A stretch of 11,678 nt of DNA from Chloroflexota bacterium (GTDB taxonomy: Bacteria; Chloroflexota; UBA6077; CF-72): positions 1 to 11,678 of the forward strand of contig JAFAPL010000353.1 of assembly GCA_019247135.1 (NCBI GenBank), given 5' to 3'. The notes under the pieces were generated by a model. The model was not told where the DNA came from. It did no database searches and was given only the letters and a program-made list of their open reading frames with translations. Every line of letters begins with the position of its first letter. The first letter of the stretch is position 1. Shown one piece after another: positions 1 to 6,726 of the stretch. The position numbers and the translations under genes are program-made.

Positions 1-71
1 TGGCGAACCGCGCCGAAATGGATATCCGCTGGCAGCGAGTCGAGGAAGATCTCACAGCGCACCAGGCGTGA
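1..71 (+). CDS. C-terminal end of an unidentified protein (partial)
   Basis: Reading from base 3, 22 sense codons (ending ...WQRVEEDLTAHQA) run to a TGA at 69-71. The composition (acidic, amphipathic, no rare residues) looks like the helical end of a real protein, but it is too short to name. Its stop overlaps the GTG start of the ankyrin gene as GTGA (68-71), the usual arrangement for translationally coupled neighbours, which is the main reason to believe both ends. The rest of the gene lies left of the window. Confidence 0.45.
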   Translation, partial: ANRAEMDIRWQRVEEDLTAHQA

Positions 72-742
72 GCGGAGCGAACTCAGGACCGGCGGAGTCC
101 ATGCCGGCGCGCACAACCGACGCCGACCTCATGGCGCTGGCACGTGCCATCGCGGCTGGTGATTCGACCAGCGCCATACGCTTGCTCACCAGGTCGCCGG
201 CGTTGGCCAGCGCACGCTTCGAGGTTGGGGCAACCCGTCAAATAGAGAGGCCGTACTACCTCGAGGAGATCGGCCGCCATTTGTACGCCGGCGACACTGG
301 ATTACATATCGCCGCGGCGGCGTACCGGACCGACCTCCTCCACGAATTGCTGGTCAGAGGCGCGAACGTCCGTGCGAAGAATCGCCGCGGTGCCGAACCA
401 CTGCATGTTGCTGTCAGCGGGCAACCGGGCTCCGCCAGATGGAATCCATCCGCGCAAGCAGCGACCATCGCTTGCCTCATCGACGCCGGCGCGGATCCAG
501 ATGCCGTAAACCAGGACGGGGTGGCTCCGTTGCACATAGCCGCACGCACGCGGTGCGCCGCCGCGGTCGGCGCGCTCCTCGCCGGCGGGGCCGACGTCCA
601 GCGCAAAAACAAAAACGGCTCCACGCCAATGTGGCTTGCGACACACAGCACCGGGCGAGGCGGCAGCGGCTCGGCTGAGGCGAAAGCGGAGCAAGCTGAG
701 ATCGTCCGTCTGCTTCAGCAGTACGGCGCGTGCGCACCGTGA
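68..742 (+). CDS. Ankyrin-repeat protein
   Basis: A 224-residue protein with about four ankyrin repeats, probably a cytoplasmic protein-protein interaction module. The repeats are recognisable at roughly residues 76-108 (DTGLHIAAAA...LLVRGANVRAKN), 109-149 (PLHVAV, then a loop insertion, CLIDAGADPDAVN), 150-182 (GVAPLHIAAR...LLAGGADVQRKN) and 183-219 (GSTPMWLAT...IVRLLQQYGA). Each has the TPLHxAA-like turn and the GADxxxxN beta-hairpin. Residues 1-75 are a variable leader whose part near 28-52 (AIAAGDSTSAIRLLTRSPAL) resembles a degenerate N-capping repeat. No signal peptide or membrane segment is visible. GTG at 68 is chosen because it overlaps the upstream stop as GTGA; an ATG at 101 (residue 12) is the alternative. 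The gene ends 16 bases before the convergent glycosyltransferase. Binding partner and role are unknown. Confidence 0.85.
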   Translation: MSGANSGPAESMPARTTDADLMALARAIAAGDSTSAIRLLTRSPALASARFEVGATRQIERPYYLEEIGRHLYAGDTGLHIAAAAYRTDLLHELLVRGANVRAKNRRGAEPLHVAVSGQPGSARWNPSAQAATIACLIDAGADPDAVNQDGVAPLHIAARTRCAAAVGALLAGGADVQRKNKNGSTPMWLATHSTGRGGSGSAEAKAEQAEIVRLLQQYGACAP

Positions 743-758
743 CCCTCGCGCTCTGACC

Positions 759-2243
759 TCATGCGAAGCTGCGCAGCTCAGGCCACGACTGGTCAAGCGG
801 AACAATTGGTCTCCGGCACAACATAATCGGTCTGCCGACTTCTTCGTTGAGCACATTGTCGACCGCTTGGATCGTTCCGACCAGCGTCGCGTCGGCGCAG
901 GCGCGGCGCACGCCCGCCTCGTCGAAGCCGACGGTGATCACGTTCGTCACCTGGAGGTGCGGCGGCTTCCAGAACCAGTACGTCAGGTGTGGACTGAGCG
1001 CATTCGGCAGACCAAGGCGTGGTCCGTACAGGTCGATTGCGCCAGCTTCGCCGTAATTGTGCGCCAGAATCACGGTGTCTCGTTGCTCCGCCGGACTGAT
1101 GTGCTGGTAGGCGGCAGCAACCTGGACCACGAGCTCGGGCCAGCCAACGGTGTCGGCGAAATCCTTGCGGAACTGGTCGAGCCCAAACCTATGTAACGAC
1201 GCCTGCGGCACCAGCGGCAGACCAATCGGTAACATCACCGCTGCCTGCAGCAGCATGGCACCGCCAGCGAGGAGACCAGCGCGGCGCCAGGCGAACCGGC
1301 TCGCAACTCGTTCCAGTTGAACGCAGCCGGCTGCCACCAGGACGGGGATGAGTGGCCCCGGATAGTAGGCCTTGCCAACTGCAAGGAAGAGCAGGAACGT
1401 GACCAGGGCTGCCACTCCCAGCGGCCGGTAGGCAGGTCGAGCAAAAAGGAAATACCAGCCCATGAACCACAACGGCAGCGTGAACGGGCCGATCAGAACC
1501 GGCTGAAGTGCGAGGAACGCAATCGGCCCACCACTGTCGAAGTTGATAGCGAAACCTCCCTGGACGCCCGACTGGATCACGTCGCTATGCGTCCGCAGGA
1601 ACTCCAGCGTGGGCCAGCCATTCAGTTGTTGCCACACGAGGTTTGGCGCGACGAGCGCCGTTGCGAGCAACAGACCCACCCATGGCCAGGGTGTGCGCAG
1701 ATGACTCCGGAGTCGGGTCACCAGCAGCGCGGCAGCCAGACCAACGCCCAGTCCGAAAATGGTCAGCTTGGTTTCAAGGCCGACTCCGAGTACAACACCG
1801 ATCAGCACCCAGAGTCGCACGTCGTTCGTGCGCAGCATCCGCGCGAAGACGAGTAACGCCACGATCCACCACAACTGGTCGAACGTGACCGTCTGGAATA
1901 ACCAGTTCGAGCCCAGCAGCACCGGGGAAATCGCCGTCGCCAGAGCGGTCAAGACCAGGGCGGTCCGCCGGCCGCCGAGCTCGCGCGCGACCAGCGTGAC
2001 CAGCAAAACCAGATTGGCGCCAACCAGCGATGGCAAGAGTCGCAGCGACCAGGGAGAGTTGCCCAGCAGCAGTGACTCCACCCCGGCCAGCAGTGGCGTG
2101 ATCGCCGGATAATCGACATATCCAGCGGCGGGGTGTCGACCGCTGGCGAGGTAGTACAGCTCGTCGCGGTGATAGCCATAGTTGCCGTTGGTCAGCAGGT
2201 GCAGACACAGCGTGGCAACGGCCAGCAATGTCGCGACCAGCAT
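759..2243 (-). CDS. GT39-like integral membrane glycosyltransferase (PMT/ArnT type)
   Basis: A multi-pass membrane protein of the dolichyl-phosphate-mannose-protein mannosyltransferase superfamily (PMT_2), which moves a sugar from a polyprenyl-phosphate donor to a protein, lipid or glycan on the outer face of the membrane. After a first membrane segment comes the hallmark luminal loop YHRDELYYLASG, whose Asp-Glu pair (residues 27-28 from this start) matches the catalytic acidic motif of the family, followed by GYVDYPAITPLL. About ten more hydrophobic segments follow, then GKAYYPGPLIPVL, common in this family, and a soluble C-terminal domain of roughly 150 residues. Start choice: ATG at 2243 lies directly before the first membrane segment. 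The frame stays open to an ATG at 2375, but that start would add 44 hydrophilic, poorly protein-like residues and overlap the divergent gene starting at 2360. A TTG at 2258 is also possible. Acceptor and sugar cannot be read from sequence. Confidence 0.85.
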   Translation of the reverse strand: MLVATLLAVATLCLHLLTNGNYGYHRDELYYLASGRHPAAGYVDYPAITPLLAGVESLLLGNSPWSLRLLPSLVGANLVLLVTLVARELGGRRTALVLTALATAISPVLLGSNWLFQTVTFDQLWWIVALLVFARMLRTNDVRLWVLIGVVLGVGLETKLTIFGLGVGLAAALLVTRLRSHLRTPWPWVGLLLATALVAPNLVWQQLNGWPTLEFLRTHSDVIQSGVQGGFAINFDSGGPIAFLALQPVLIGPFTLPLWFMGWYFLFARPAYRPLGVAALVTFLLFLAVGKAYYPGPLIPVLVAAGCVQLERVASRFAWRRAGLLAGGAMLLQAAVMLPIGLPLVPQASLHRFGLDQFRKDFADTVGWPELVVQVAAAYQHISPAEQRDTVILAHNYGEAGAIDLYGPRLGLPNALSPHLTYWFWKPPHLQVTNVITVGFDEAGVRRACADATLVGTIQAVDNVLNEEVGRPIMLCRRPIVPLDQSWPELRSFA

Positions 2244-2359
2244 CGGACGTTGTTTCAACTGCGGGATCAGGATCAGACAGCTCGCACGAGGGTTGTTGTT
2301 GTCGCGAACGGGGATGATAGCCTTCGCGCTGGCGGATTTAACGAAACAGGGGGGCCGTA

Positions 2360-2719
2360 ATGGCAAACGGAGCATTGTTCATTGGCTGGGGTGGTCCGGT
2401 GCGAGGTCGCGAAGCGAAGAGCCTCGAAGTCTTCAACGAGGGGATGCAGTATTGGACGCGGTTGCGACAAACAGGTCAGATTGAGAGCTTCGAGCCCGTT
2501 GCGCTCGAGCCACATGGTGGGGATCTATTTGGCTTCGTGCTTATCCGCGGCGATCGGGATAAGCTGAACCAGCTGCGCTACAGCGAGGAATGGATTCGGC
2601 TGAACGACCGCGCAGCCGCGGTGGTTGATGGGTTCGGACTCGTAACTGCATTCGTGGGTGAGGACCTGCAGCGTTTGTTTGCAAATTACCAGACCAATAC
2701 GTCGGACCTGACCGCGTAG
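2360..2719 (+). CDS. Small conserved protein, probable ferredoxin-like (dimeric alpha/beta barrel) fold
   Basis: A 119-residue protein without signal peptide or membrane segment. The order strand (ALFIGWGGP, 5-13), helix (GREAKSLEVFNEGMQYWTRLRQ, 16-37), strand (IESFEPVALEP, 41-51), strand (GGDLFGFVLIRG, 53-64), helix (RDKLNQLRYSEEWIRLNDRAA, 66-86) and strand (GFGLVTAFVG, 91-100) suggests a beta-alpha-beta-beta-alpha-beta sandwich like YCII or antibiotic-monooxygenase-like proteins. The fold is inferred from this pattern; I cannot assign a named family or activity. A purine-rich AGGGGGG (2348-2354) lies 5 bases before the ATG. The next gene, an HpaB-type oxygenase, starts 26 bases after its stop, so the two are probably cotranscribed. 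Confidence 0.7.
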   Translation: MANGALFIGWGGPVRGREAKSLEVFNEGMQYWTRLRQTGQIESFEPVALEPHGGDLFGFVLIRGDRDKLNQLRYSEEWIRLNDRAAAVVDGFGLVTAFVGEDLQRLFANYQTNTSDLTA

Positions 2720-2745
2720 CAACGCCGACTCTCAGAGGGAGCGGC

Positions 2746-4206
2746 ATGCGGAAGGGACGCGACTATATCCGGAGCCTGCGCGACGAGCGCGCGGTGTACC
2801 TGGGCGGTAAACGGCTGGCCGACGTCACGGAAGATCCGGCGTTCGCCGCCGCCGCGCAGGCGGTTGCAGGTCTGTACGATCTCGCGCAGGACCCAGCCGC
2901 GGAGATGGGCTATGCTCCGGTGGATAGCACCACTTCCGAGCCTGCCAATCGTGTCTTCTTGATTCCGCGCAGTCGGCAGGACCTTCAGGCACGGCGGATT
3001 GCCAGCACGAAGTGGGCGGAGGCGACCCACGGCTTCTTCGGCCGCGGCCCTGATCACGTGGCTGGATTCCTGGCGGGTTTCGCCAGCGCCCCCGAGGTGT
3101 TCGGCCAATTCGGCGATAACGTGCTGCGCTATTACAGATTCGTCCGCGACAACGACCTGTACGTCACGTACGTCATCATTCCTCCTCACGTGGATCGAAA
3201 TCGCATCAAGCGCGGCGAGCGGGACGCCTATATTCAGGTTGGTGTGGTGGAGGAGCGAGACGGCGGCATTGTCGTACGCGGGTCGCAGAAACTGGGGACC
3301 GGTACGGCGATTGCCGACGAACTGTTCGTCACGTGCATGGTGCCGCAAAAGGCGGGCGAAGAGGACTACGCGCTCTCCTTCGCGGTTCCAGTCCGCACCG
3401 AGGGTCTCAGGCTGTACCCGCGCCGCCCGTATGCGCCGGCGCAGACCAGCGCATACGACTACCCGCTGTCTACGCGCTTCGATGAGAGTGACTCGCTGGC
3501 CGTGTTCGACGACGTGTTCGTGCCGTGGGACCGGGTATTCGTGTACCGAGACGTCGAGCTGACTCGAAACCAGTTCTTCGCCACCCCCGCGCACATTCTT
3601 GGCAACACGCAAGCTCAGGTCCGCCTGGCAGTCAAGATGCAGTTCATCGCGGGCGTGGGGCGGAAGATCGCGGCGATGGCCAAAACGGACACCAATCCGC
3701 AAGTCGTGGATCTGCTGGGAGACCTGGCGTTTCTGGCCGCGTGCGTGGAGGGGATGGTGCTGGCAGCCGAGGCGAATTGCCACGTCGATGCGCGCGGTGT
3801 CGCCGTACCGGACCCTCGCTTCATGTATACGATCATGGGACAGCAGGCGGAGTTTTATCCGCGCGCTTTGCACATTCTGCGACTATTGACGACCAGTGGC
3901 GTCATTCAGTTGCCAGACTCGTACCTCGCATTCGAAAGCCCCGCAACGGCACCGGACATAACACGCTACGTGCGCTCGATCGAGTCCGAGGCCGAGGAAC
4001 ACATCAAGTTGTACCGATTGGCGTGGGATCTGATCGGTTCGGAATTCGCTAGTCGCCACCATCAATACGAGATGTTTTATGCAGGTGCGCCGTCGGTGAG
4101 TAAAGCGCACGCGGTACGGACGTACCGCTTCGACGAGGCGGTTGCGCAGGTGGACCAGTTCCTGAGTAGCTACGGTCTGCCGAGCGATGTGCCAGATCCG
4201 GCGTAG
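2746..4206 (+). CDS. HpaB-family flavin-dependent monooxygenase, oxygenase component
   Basis: Member of the 4-hydroxyphenylacetate 3-monooxygenase large-component family (HpaB/PvcC), which hydroxylates aromatic substrates with reduced FAD supplied by a separate reductase. The 486-residue length fits the single-subunit oxygenases of about 480-520 residues. The N-terminal region has the family pattern GRDYIRSLRDERAVYLGGKRLADVTEDPAF (4-33). The middle beta-rich domain contains VRGSQKLGTGTAIADELFV (177-195) and VFDDVFVPWDRVFVYRD (253-269). The C-terminal helical domain ends with IGSEFASRHHQYEMFYAG (430-447), the counterpart of the GxxFGxR...YExFYxG signature. The start is supported by GAGGGAG a few bases upstream. 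No flavin reductase (HpaC type) is seen in this window. Substrate is unknown; many HpaB-like proteins do not act on 4-hydroxyphenylacetate, so no gene symbol is given. Confidence 0.88.
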   Translation: MRKGRDYIRSLRDERAVYLGGKRLADVTEDPAFAAAAQAVAGLYDLAQDPAAEMGYAPVDSTTSEPANRVFLIPRSRQDLQARRIASTKWAEATHGFFGRGPDHVAGFLAGFASAPEVFGQFGDNVLRYYRFVRDNDLYVTYVIIPPHVDRNRIKRGERDAYIQVGVVEERDGGIVVRGSQKLGTGTAIADELFVTCMVPQKAGEEDYALSFAVPVRTEGLRLYPRRPYAPAQTSAYDYPLSTRFDESDSLAVFDDVFVPWDRVFVYRDVELTRNQFFATPAHILGNTQAQVRLAVKMQFIAGVGRKIAAMAKTDTNPQVVDLLGDLAFLAACVEGMVLAAEANCHVDARGVAVPDPRFMYTIMGQQAEFYPRALHILRLLTTSGVIQLPDSYLAFESPATAPDITRYVRSIESEAEEHIKLYRLAWDLIGSEFASRHHQYEMFYAGAPSVSKAHAVRTYRFDEAVAQVDQFLSSYGLPSDVPDPA

Positions 4207-4218
4207 CAGCAGAGGTCG

Positions 4219-4236
4219 CGGGGTGCAACAACCCCG
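4219..4236 (+). terminator. Weak hairpin after the HpaB gene
   Basis: CGGGGT (4219-4224) pairs with ACCCCG (4231-4236) across a six-base loop, 12 bases past the TAG stop. There is no T tract behind it, so if it ends transcription it does so weakly; it could equally protect the 3' end of the message. Confidence 0.25.
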
Positions 4237-4297
4237 ATCAACAAGACGTCCAACTACCGGACGCGCTTGTGTCCAGTTGGAGGCAACGAAGCTCGAA

Positions 4298-4579
4298 ATG
4301 AAAATCTTCTTTCGCATTGGAGCGCTGCGCGCGCTCTGGGGGTCGTCTCGACTCGCCTGGCGTCTCATGGGCGATCGCCGCACCCCACTGGGCGCCAGGC
4401 TGCTGCTCGGGCTCGCAGTTGCCCTGATCGTCTCGCCGATCAACTGGATCCCCAGCGCCATCCCAATTCTCGGCCAGATGGAAGACCTGGCGTTGTTGGC
4501 ACTCGCCCTCAAGCTGTTCTTCAAGTATGTTCCCGCCGAACTACGGCTCGAGCACCAGGCTGCGCTGAGCCGCACCTGA
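4298..4579 (+). CDS. DUF1232 / YkvA-family small membrane protein
   Basis: A 93-residue protein with the DUF1232 core LLLGLAVALIVSPINWIPSAIPILGQMEDLALLALALKLF (residues about 36-74): a hydrophobic helix, the SPxxxIPxxIPxLGxxxD turn and a second hydrophobic helix. The canonical motif is SPIDLIPDFIPVLGxLDD; here Asn replaces the first Asp and Ser replaces the second, so the acidic positions are partly lost. The family is found in membranes and has no agreed biochemical function. ATG at 4298 (MKIFFRIG) is preferred, with GGAGG at 4279-4283, 14 bases upstream, which is a long spacing. An upstream in-frame ATG at 4187 would overlap the HpaB gene and add an unlikely Arg-rich leader. Confidence 0.72.
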   Translation: MKIFFRIGALRALWGSSRLAWRLMGDRRTPLGARLLLGLAVALIVSPINWIPSAIPILGQMEDLALLALALKLFFKYVPAELRLEHQAALSRT

Positions 4580-4607
4580 TCCGCGGGTTTGACATCAGTC
4601 GAACCGG

Positions 4608-4636
4608 CTGACACGCGACTATACGCTCGGTATAGT
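4608..4636 (+). promoter_or_regulatory. Sigma70-like promoter overlapping a perfect palindrome
   Basis: CTGACA (4608-4613, five of six consensus bases) and TATAGT (4631-4636, five of six) are separated by exactly 17 bases, pointing at the regulator gene that follows. The -10 box forms the right arm of a perfect inverted repeat ACTATAC-GCTCG-GTATAGT (4618-4636). The arrangement suggests an operator through which a dimeric repressor or activator would act on this promoter. Box matches and symmetry are seen directly; promoter and operator function are inferred. Confidence 0.5.
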
Positions 4637-4677
4637 TCGAGCGCGGGAAGGGATGGGGACCAGCGCCCCACCCCAAC

Positions 4678-5499
4678 CTGACATCGAGTGCAGGCGATCG
4701 GCGCCGCCACAACCTGCCAGCCGACCCGAGCTCGTTCATCGGCCGTGCCGCGGAGGTGGCCGAGCTCGCCGATGTGCTGCGGCAAAACCGCCTTGTAACG
4801 TTGACCGAGGCTGGCGGAGTTGGCAAATCCCGCCTGGCGCTGCAGGTCGCCGGGCGTGTCCTGGACCAGTTCCCGGATGGTGTGTGGCTCGCCGAGCTCG
4901 CTCACATCACAGACGCGCGGCTGGTCGCATACGAGGTTGGCGCGGCGGTCGGTGTGCGGCCTCGGCCGGGACAGGACCCGCCAGGCGCGCTGGTCGTTGC
5001 TCTTCAGCGCCGCCACTTGTTAGTGCTCCTGGACAACTGCGAGCATCTCCTGAGCGCGTGTGCCGAGCTTGCCGTAAACCTCCTGCGGGGCGCGAACGAC
5101 GTGCGCATTCTGGCCACCAGCCGCGAGCTCCTGGGAGTGACTGGCGAGACGATCTGGCGCGTGGCCTGCCTGCCTGTACCGCCGAGCGGCCTGGTGCCGC
5201 GTCACCGCACGCTCCGCGCTGTGTTGGACTGGAGCTATGCACTGCTGTCCGAGCCAGAGCAGCAACTGTTCGAACGGCTGAGTGTCTTTGCCCGCGGCTG
5301 GTCGCTGCAGGCCGCCGAGGCCGTGTGTGCCGACGATTCGGCGCCCGAGCTCAGCCTGGCAGCGTGCTTGCGGCGGCTGGTGGCCACCTCGTTGGTCCAG
5401 GCTGAAACGACCGAAGACGGGACCGTGCGCTATGGAATGCTCGAAACGATCCGTCAGTATGCACGCGAGCGCCTGGTTGCTCGCGGTCAGGCGAGCTGA
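4678..5499 (+). pseudogene. NTPase (STAND/AfsR-like) part of a decayed LuxR-type regulator
   Basis: N-terminal part of a large predicted NTPase-TPR-LuxR regulator. Family sequence begins with HNLPADPSSFIGRAAEVAEL near 4708, followed by a P-loop at 4801-4830 (LTEAGGVGKS, where the usual first Gly of GxxGxGK[ST] is Glu), a Walker B strand LLVLLDNCEHLL near 5020-5052, and the downstream winged-helix block RTLRAVLDWSYALLSEPEQQLFERLSVFARGWSLQAAEAVCA. Lesions: the frame is closed by TAG at 4633 and then offers no ATG, GTG or TTG before GTG 4756, which is inside the conserved block (CTG 4678 is a nominal edge only). About 90-100 residues that normally lie between LPVPP and LPRHxTLR are missing near 5179-5193, removing the GxPLALELAA region. 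The frame ends at TGA 5497-5499 because one G is missing in 'caggcgagctg'. An intact copy would bind ATP/ADP as a signal switch; this copy should not work. Confidence 0.8.
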
Positions 5500-6448
5500 T
5501 CCGCGAGCGGCATGCGCGCTACGTGGTGGCCCTCGCTGAGGAGGCGGCGCCAGCGATGCGCGCCGCACCCGTGCTGTCGTGGCTGCGGCAGCTGCACGCC
5601 GAGCAGGACAACATCCGCTCGGCGCTGCGCTGGCTGATCGACTCGGGACAGGTCGAGCAGGCCCAGCGACTCGGCGCCGCGATCGGCGAGCTGTGGATGC
5701 ACCGCGGCCTGCTCGGGAGGGCCGCACCTGGCTGGCCGAGCTCCGTGCACTGGCCAGCAGTAGCACCAGACGCGAGGTGCGCGCTCGACTGGCCGGCGTG
5801 GCTGGCGTGCTCGCACTGGTCCACGGCGACCGCCCCGAGGCGTGGCAACTTCTGAATGACGCCCTGGCCGAGTGGCGCCAGCAAGACAGCCCGCGTGACC
5901 TTGCCTACGTACTCTTGAACCTGGGATTCGTGGCCGGCGACGCCGGTCGGCTGGCCGAGGCGCAGAGCTATATGGAGGAGGGGCTGGTCGCCAGCCGCGC
6001 GGCGGTCGACCAGGTGCTCGAAGCTTTCTGCCTCGAGCGGCTCGGACAATTCGCCTTGCAGCGTGGGGACACAGCCACGGCCGCGGAGTACCTGGATGAA
6101 TCAATCCGTCTGGCCACGGAGCGGGGCGCGCTGCGGGTGATCGGCTATGCGCGCCACACCCACGCCTGGCTGTGTTACGGCGCACACGATTACGGCGCCG
6201 CTCGCGCGGAGTTCGACGCCAGCCGCGAGGAGTTTGCTGCTCTCGATGAGCGCTGGGGCCAGACGCTCGGTCACGCGGGTTACGGGCACGCGGCGGCGGC
6301 CCAGGGTGACGTGGTGGTAGCCCGCGCTCGCTTTCTGGAGATCCTCGGTTCGGCCAGCGAGCCCGGGAATCCGCTGATCCCCTGCTTCGTGGTCGAAGGA
6401 TTTGCGCCTGGCACTGGTCGAGGGGCGGCCCGAAGAGGCGGATGGTGA
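5493..6448 (+). pseudogene. TPR/helical middle part of the decayed LuxR-type regulator (two frames)
   Basis: Continues the same ancestral protein. From 5493 the frame reads ELIRERHARYVVALAEE...WLRQLHAEQDNIRSALRWLIDSG...GELWMHRGLLG, then loses one G near 5715-5717 (GGGAGG where GGGGAGG is expected). From about 5717 the next frame reads EGRTWLAELRALAS... and a run of tetratricopeptide-like helices: LAYVLLNLGFVAGDAGRLAEAQSYMEEGL, AFCLERLGQFALQRGDTATAAEYLDES, YARHTHAWLCYGAHDYGAARAEFDAS. An extra T near 6400 shifts the frame again before [13 protein letters not shown] (to about 6440); the unshifted frame stops at 6448. In the intact family this region is the sensory or protein-binding superhelix between the NTPase and the DNA-binding domain. 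Confidence 0.78.
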
Positions 6449-6597
6449 CCGAGGGCAGGACGAATCGAGAGATCGCGGCCGAGCTGATCGTGAGCGAGCG
6501 GACGGTCGCCCGACACCTGGACTACATCCTGGCCAAGCTCGGCGTGCGGTCGCGCACGGCCGCCGCGGCGGTGCTTCTGCGCGCCGGCGTCGCCTGA
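6442..6597 (+). pseudogene. LuxR-type helix-turn-helix remnant of the decayed regulator
   Basis: A 51-codon segment reads [48 protein letters not shown] and ends at TGA 6595-6597. This is the second half of a GerE/LuxR C-terminal DNA-binding domain: the scaffold helix TNREIAAEL, the recognition helix [16 protein letters not shown] and the closing GVRSRTAAA. The preceding LTxREREVLxLV helix and the linker to the TPR region are absent; the sequence jumps directly from RPEEA (about 6440) into the motif, implying a deletion of several dozen codons. An ATG at 6442 could by chance start a tiny protein of this helix alone, but with one helix missing it is unlikely to fold as a DNA-binding domain. 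Confidence 0.75.
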
Positions 6598-6679
6598 GGC
6601 AACCCTCGATCCAAGGGGCATTCGAGATAGGGCGTTCTGCGGACGCGCGCCGGCTCTCAGTACGTCAGACTGCCTGCGA

Positions 6680-6700
6680 ATCGGCCGGTCCACGGCCGAT
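6680..6700. repeat. Perfect 8-bp inverted repeat upstream of the substrate-binding protein gene
   Basis: ATCGGCCG (6680-6687) and CGGCCGAT (6693-6700) are perfect inverted copies separated by GTCCA. The element lies 26 bases before the ATG at 6727 and just before the GGAGG ribosome binding site (6713-6717). It may be an operator or a leader hairpin. The rest of the 129-base gap between the dead regulator and this gene shows no clear promoter. Confidence 0.45.
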
Positions 6701-6726
6701 ATCCGTCGCCGCGGAGGATCGACGTC

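Noticed and set aside
2686..3873. Long minus-strand open frame opposite the HpaB gene
   Set aside because: Arg/His-rich composition without family motifs, and it lies fully antisense to a clearly recognised gene.
4589..4594. A perfect TTGACA upstream of the regulator
   Set aside because: No -10-like hexamer lies 16-18 bases downstream; the CTGACA at 4608 has the correct 17-base spacing to TATAGT.
3883..5016. Minus-strand open frame of 377 codons across the HpaB, DUF1232 and regulator regions
   Set aside because: It crosses three plus-strand genes and their gaps with no domain-like pattern; a product of high GC content.
4653..5405. Plus-strand frame with an ATG at 4653 as an alternative start of the regulator
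   Set aside because: It is one base out of phase with the NTPase motifs and reads as Arg/Ala-rich sequence. It could only be the lost start if a further indel occurred between 4653 and about 4700.
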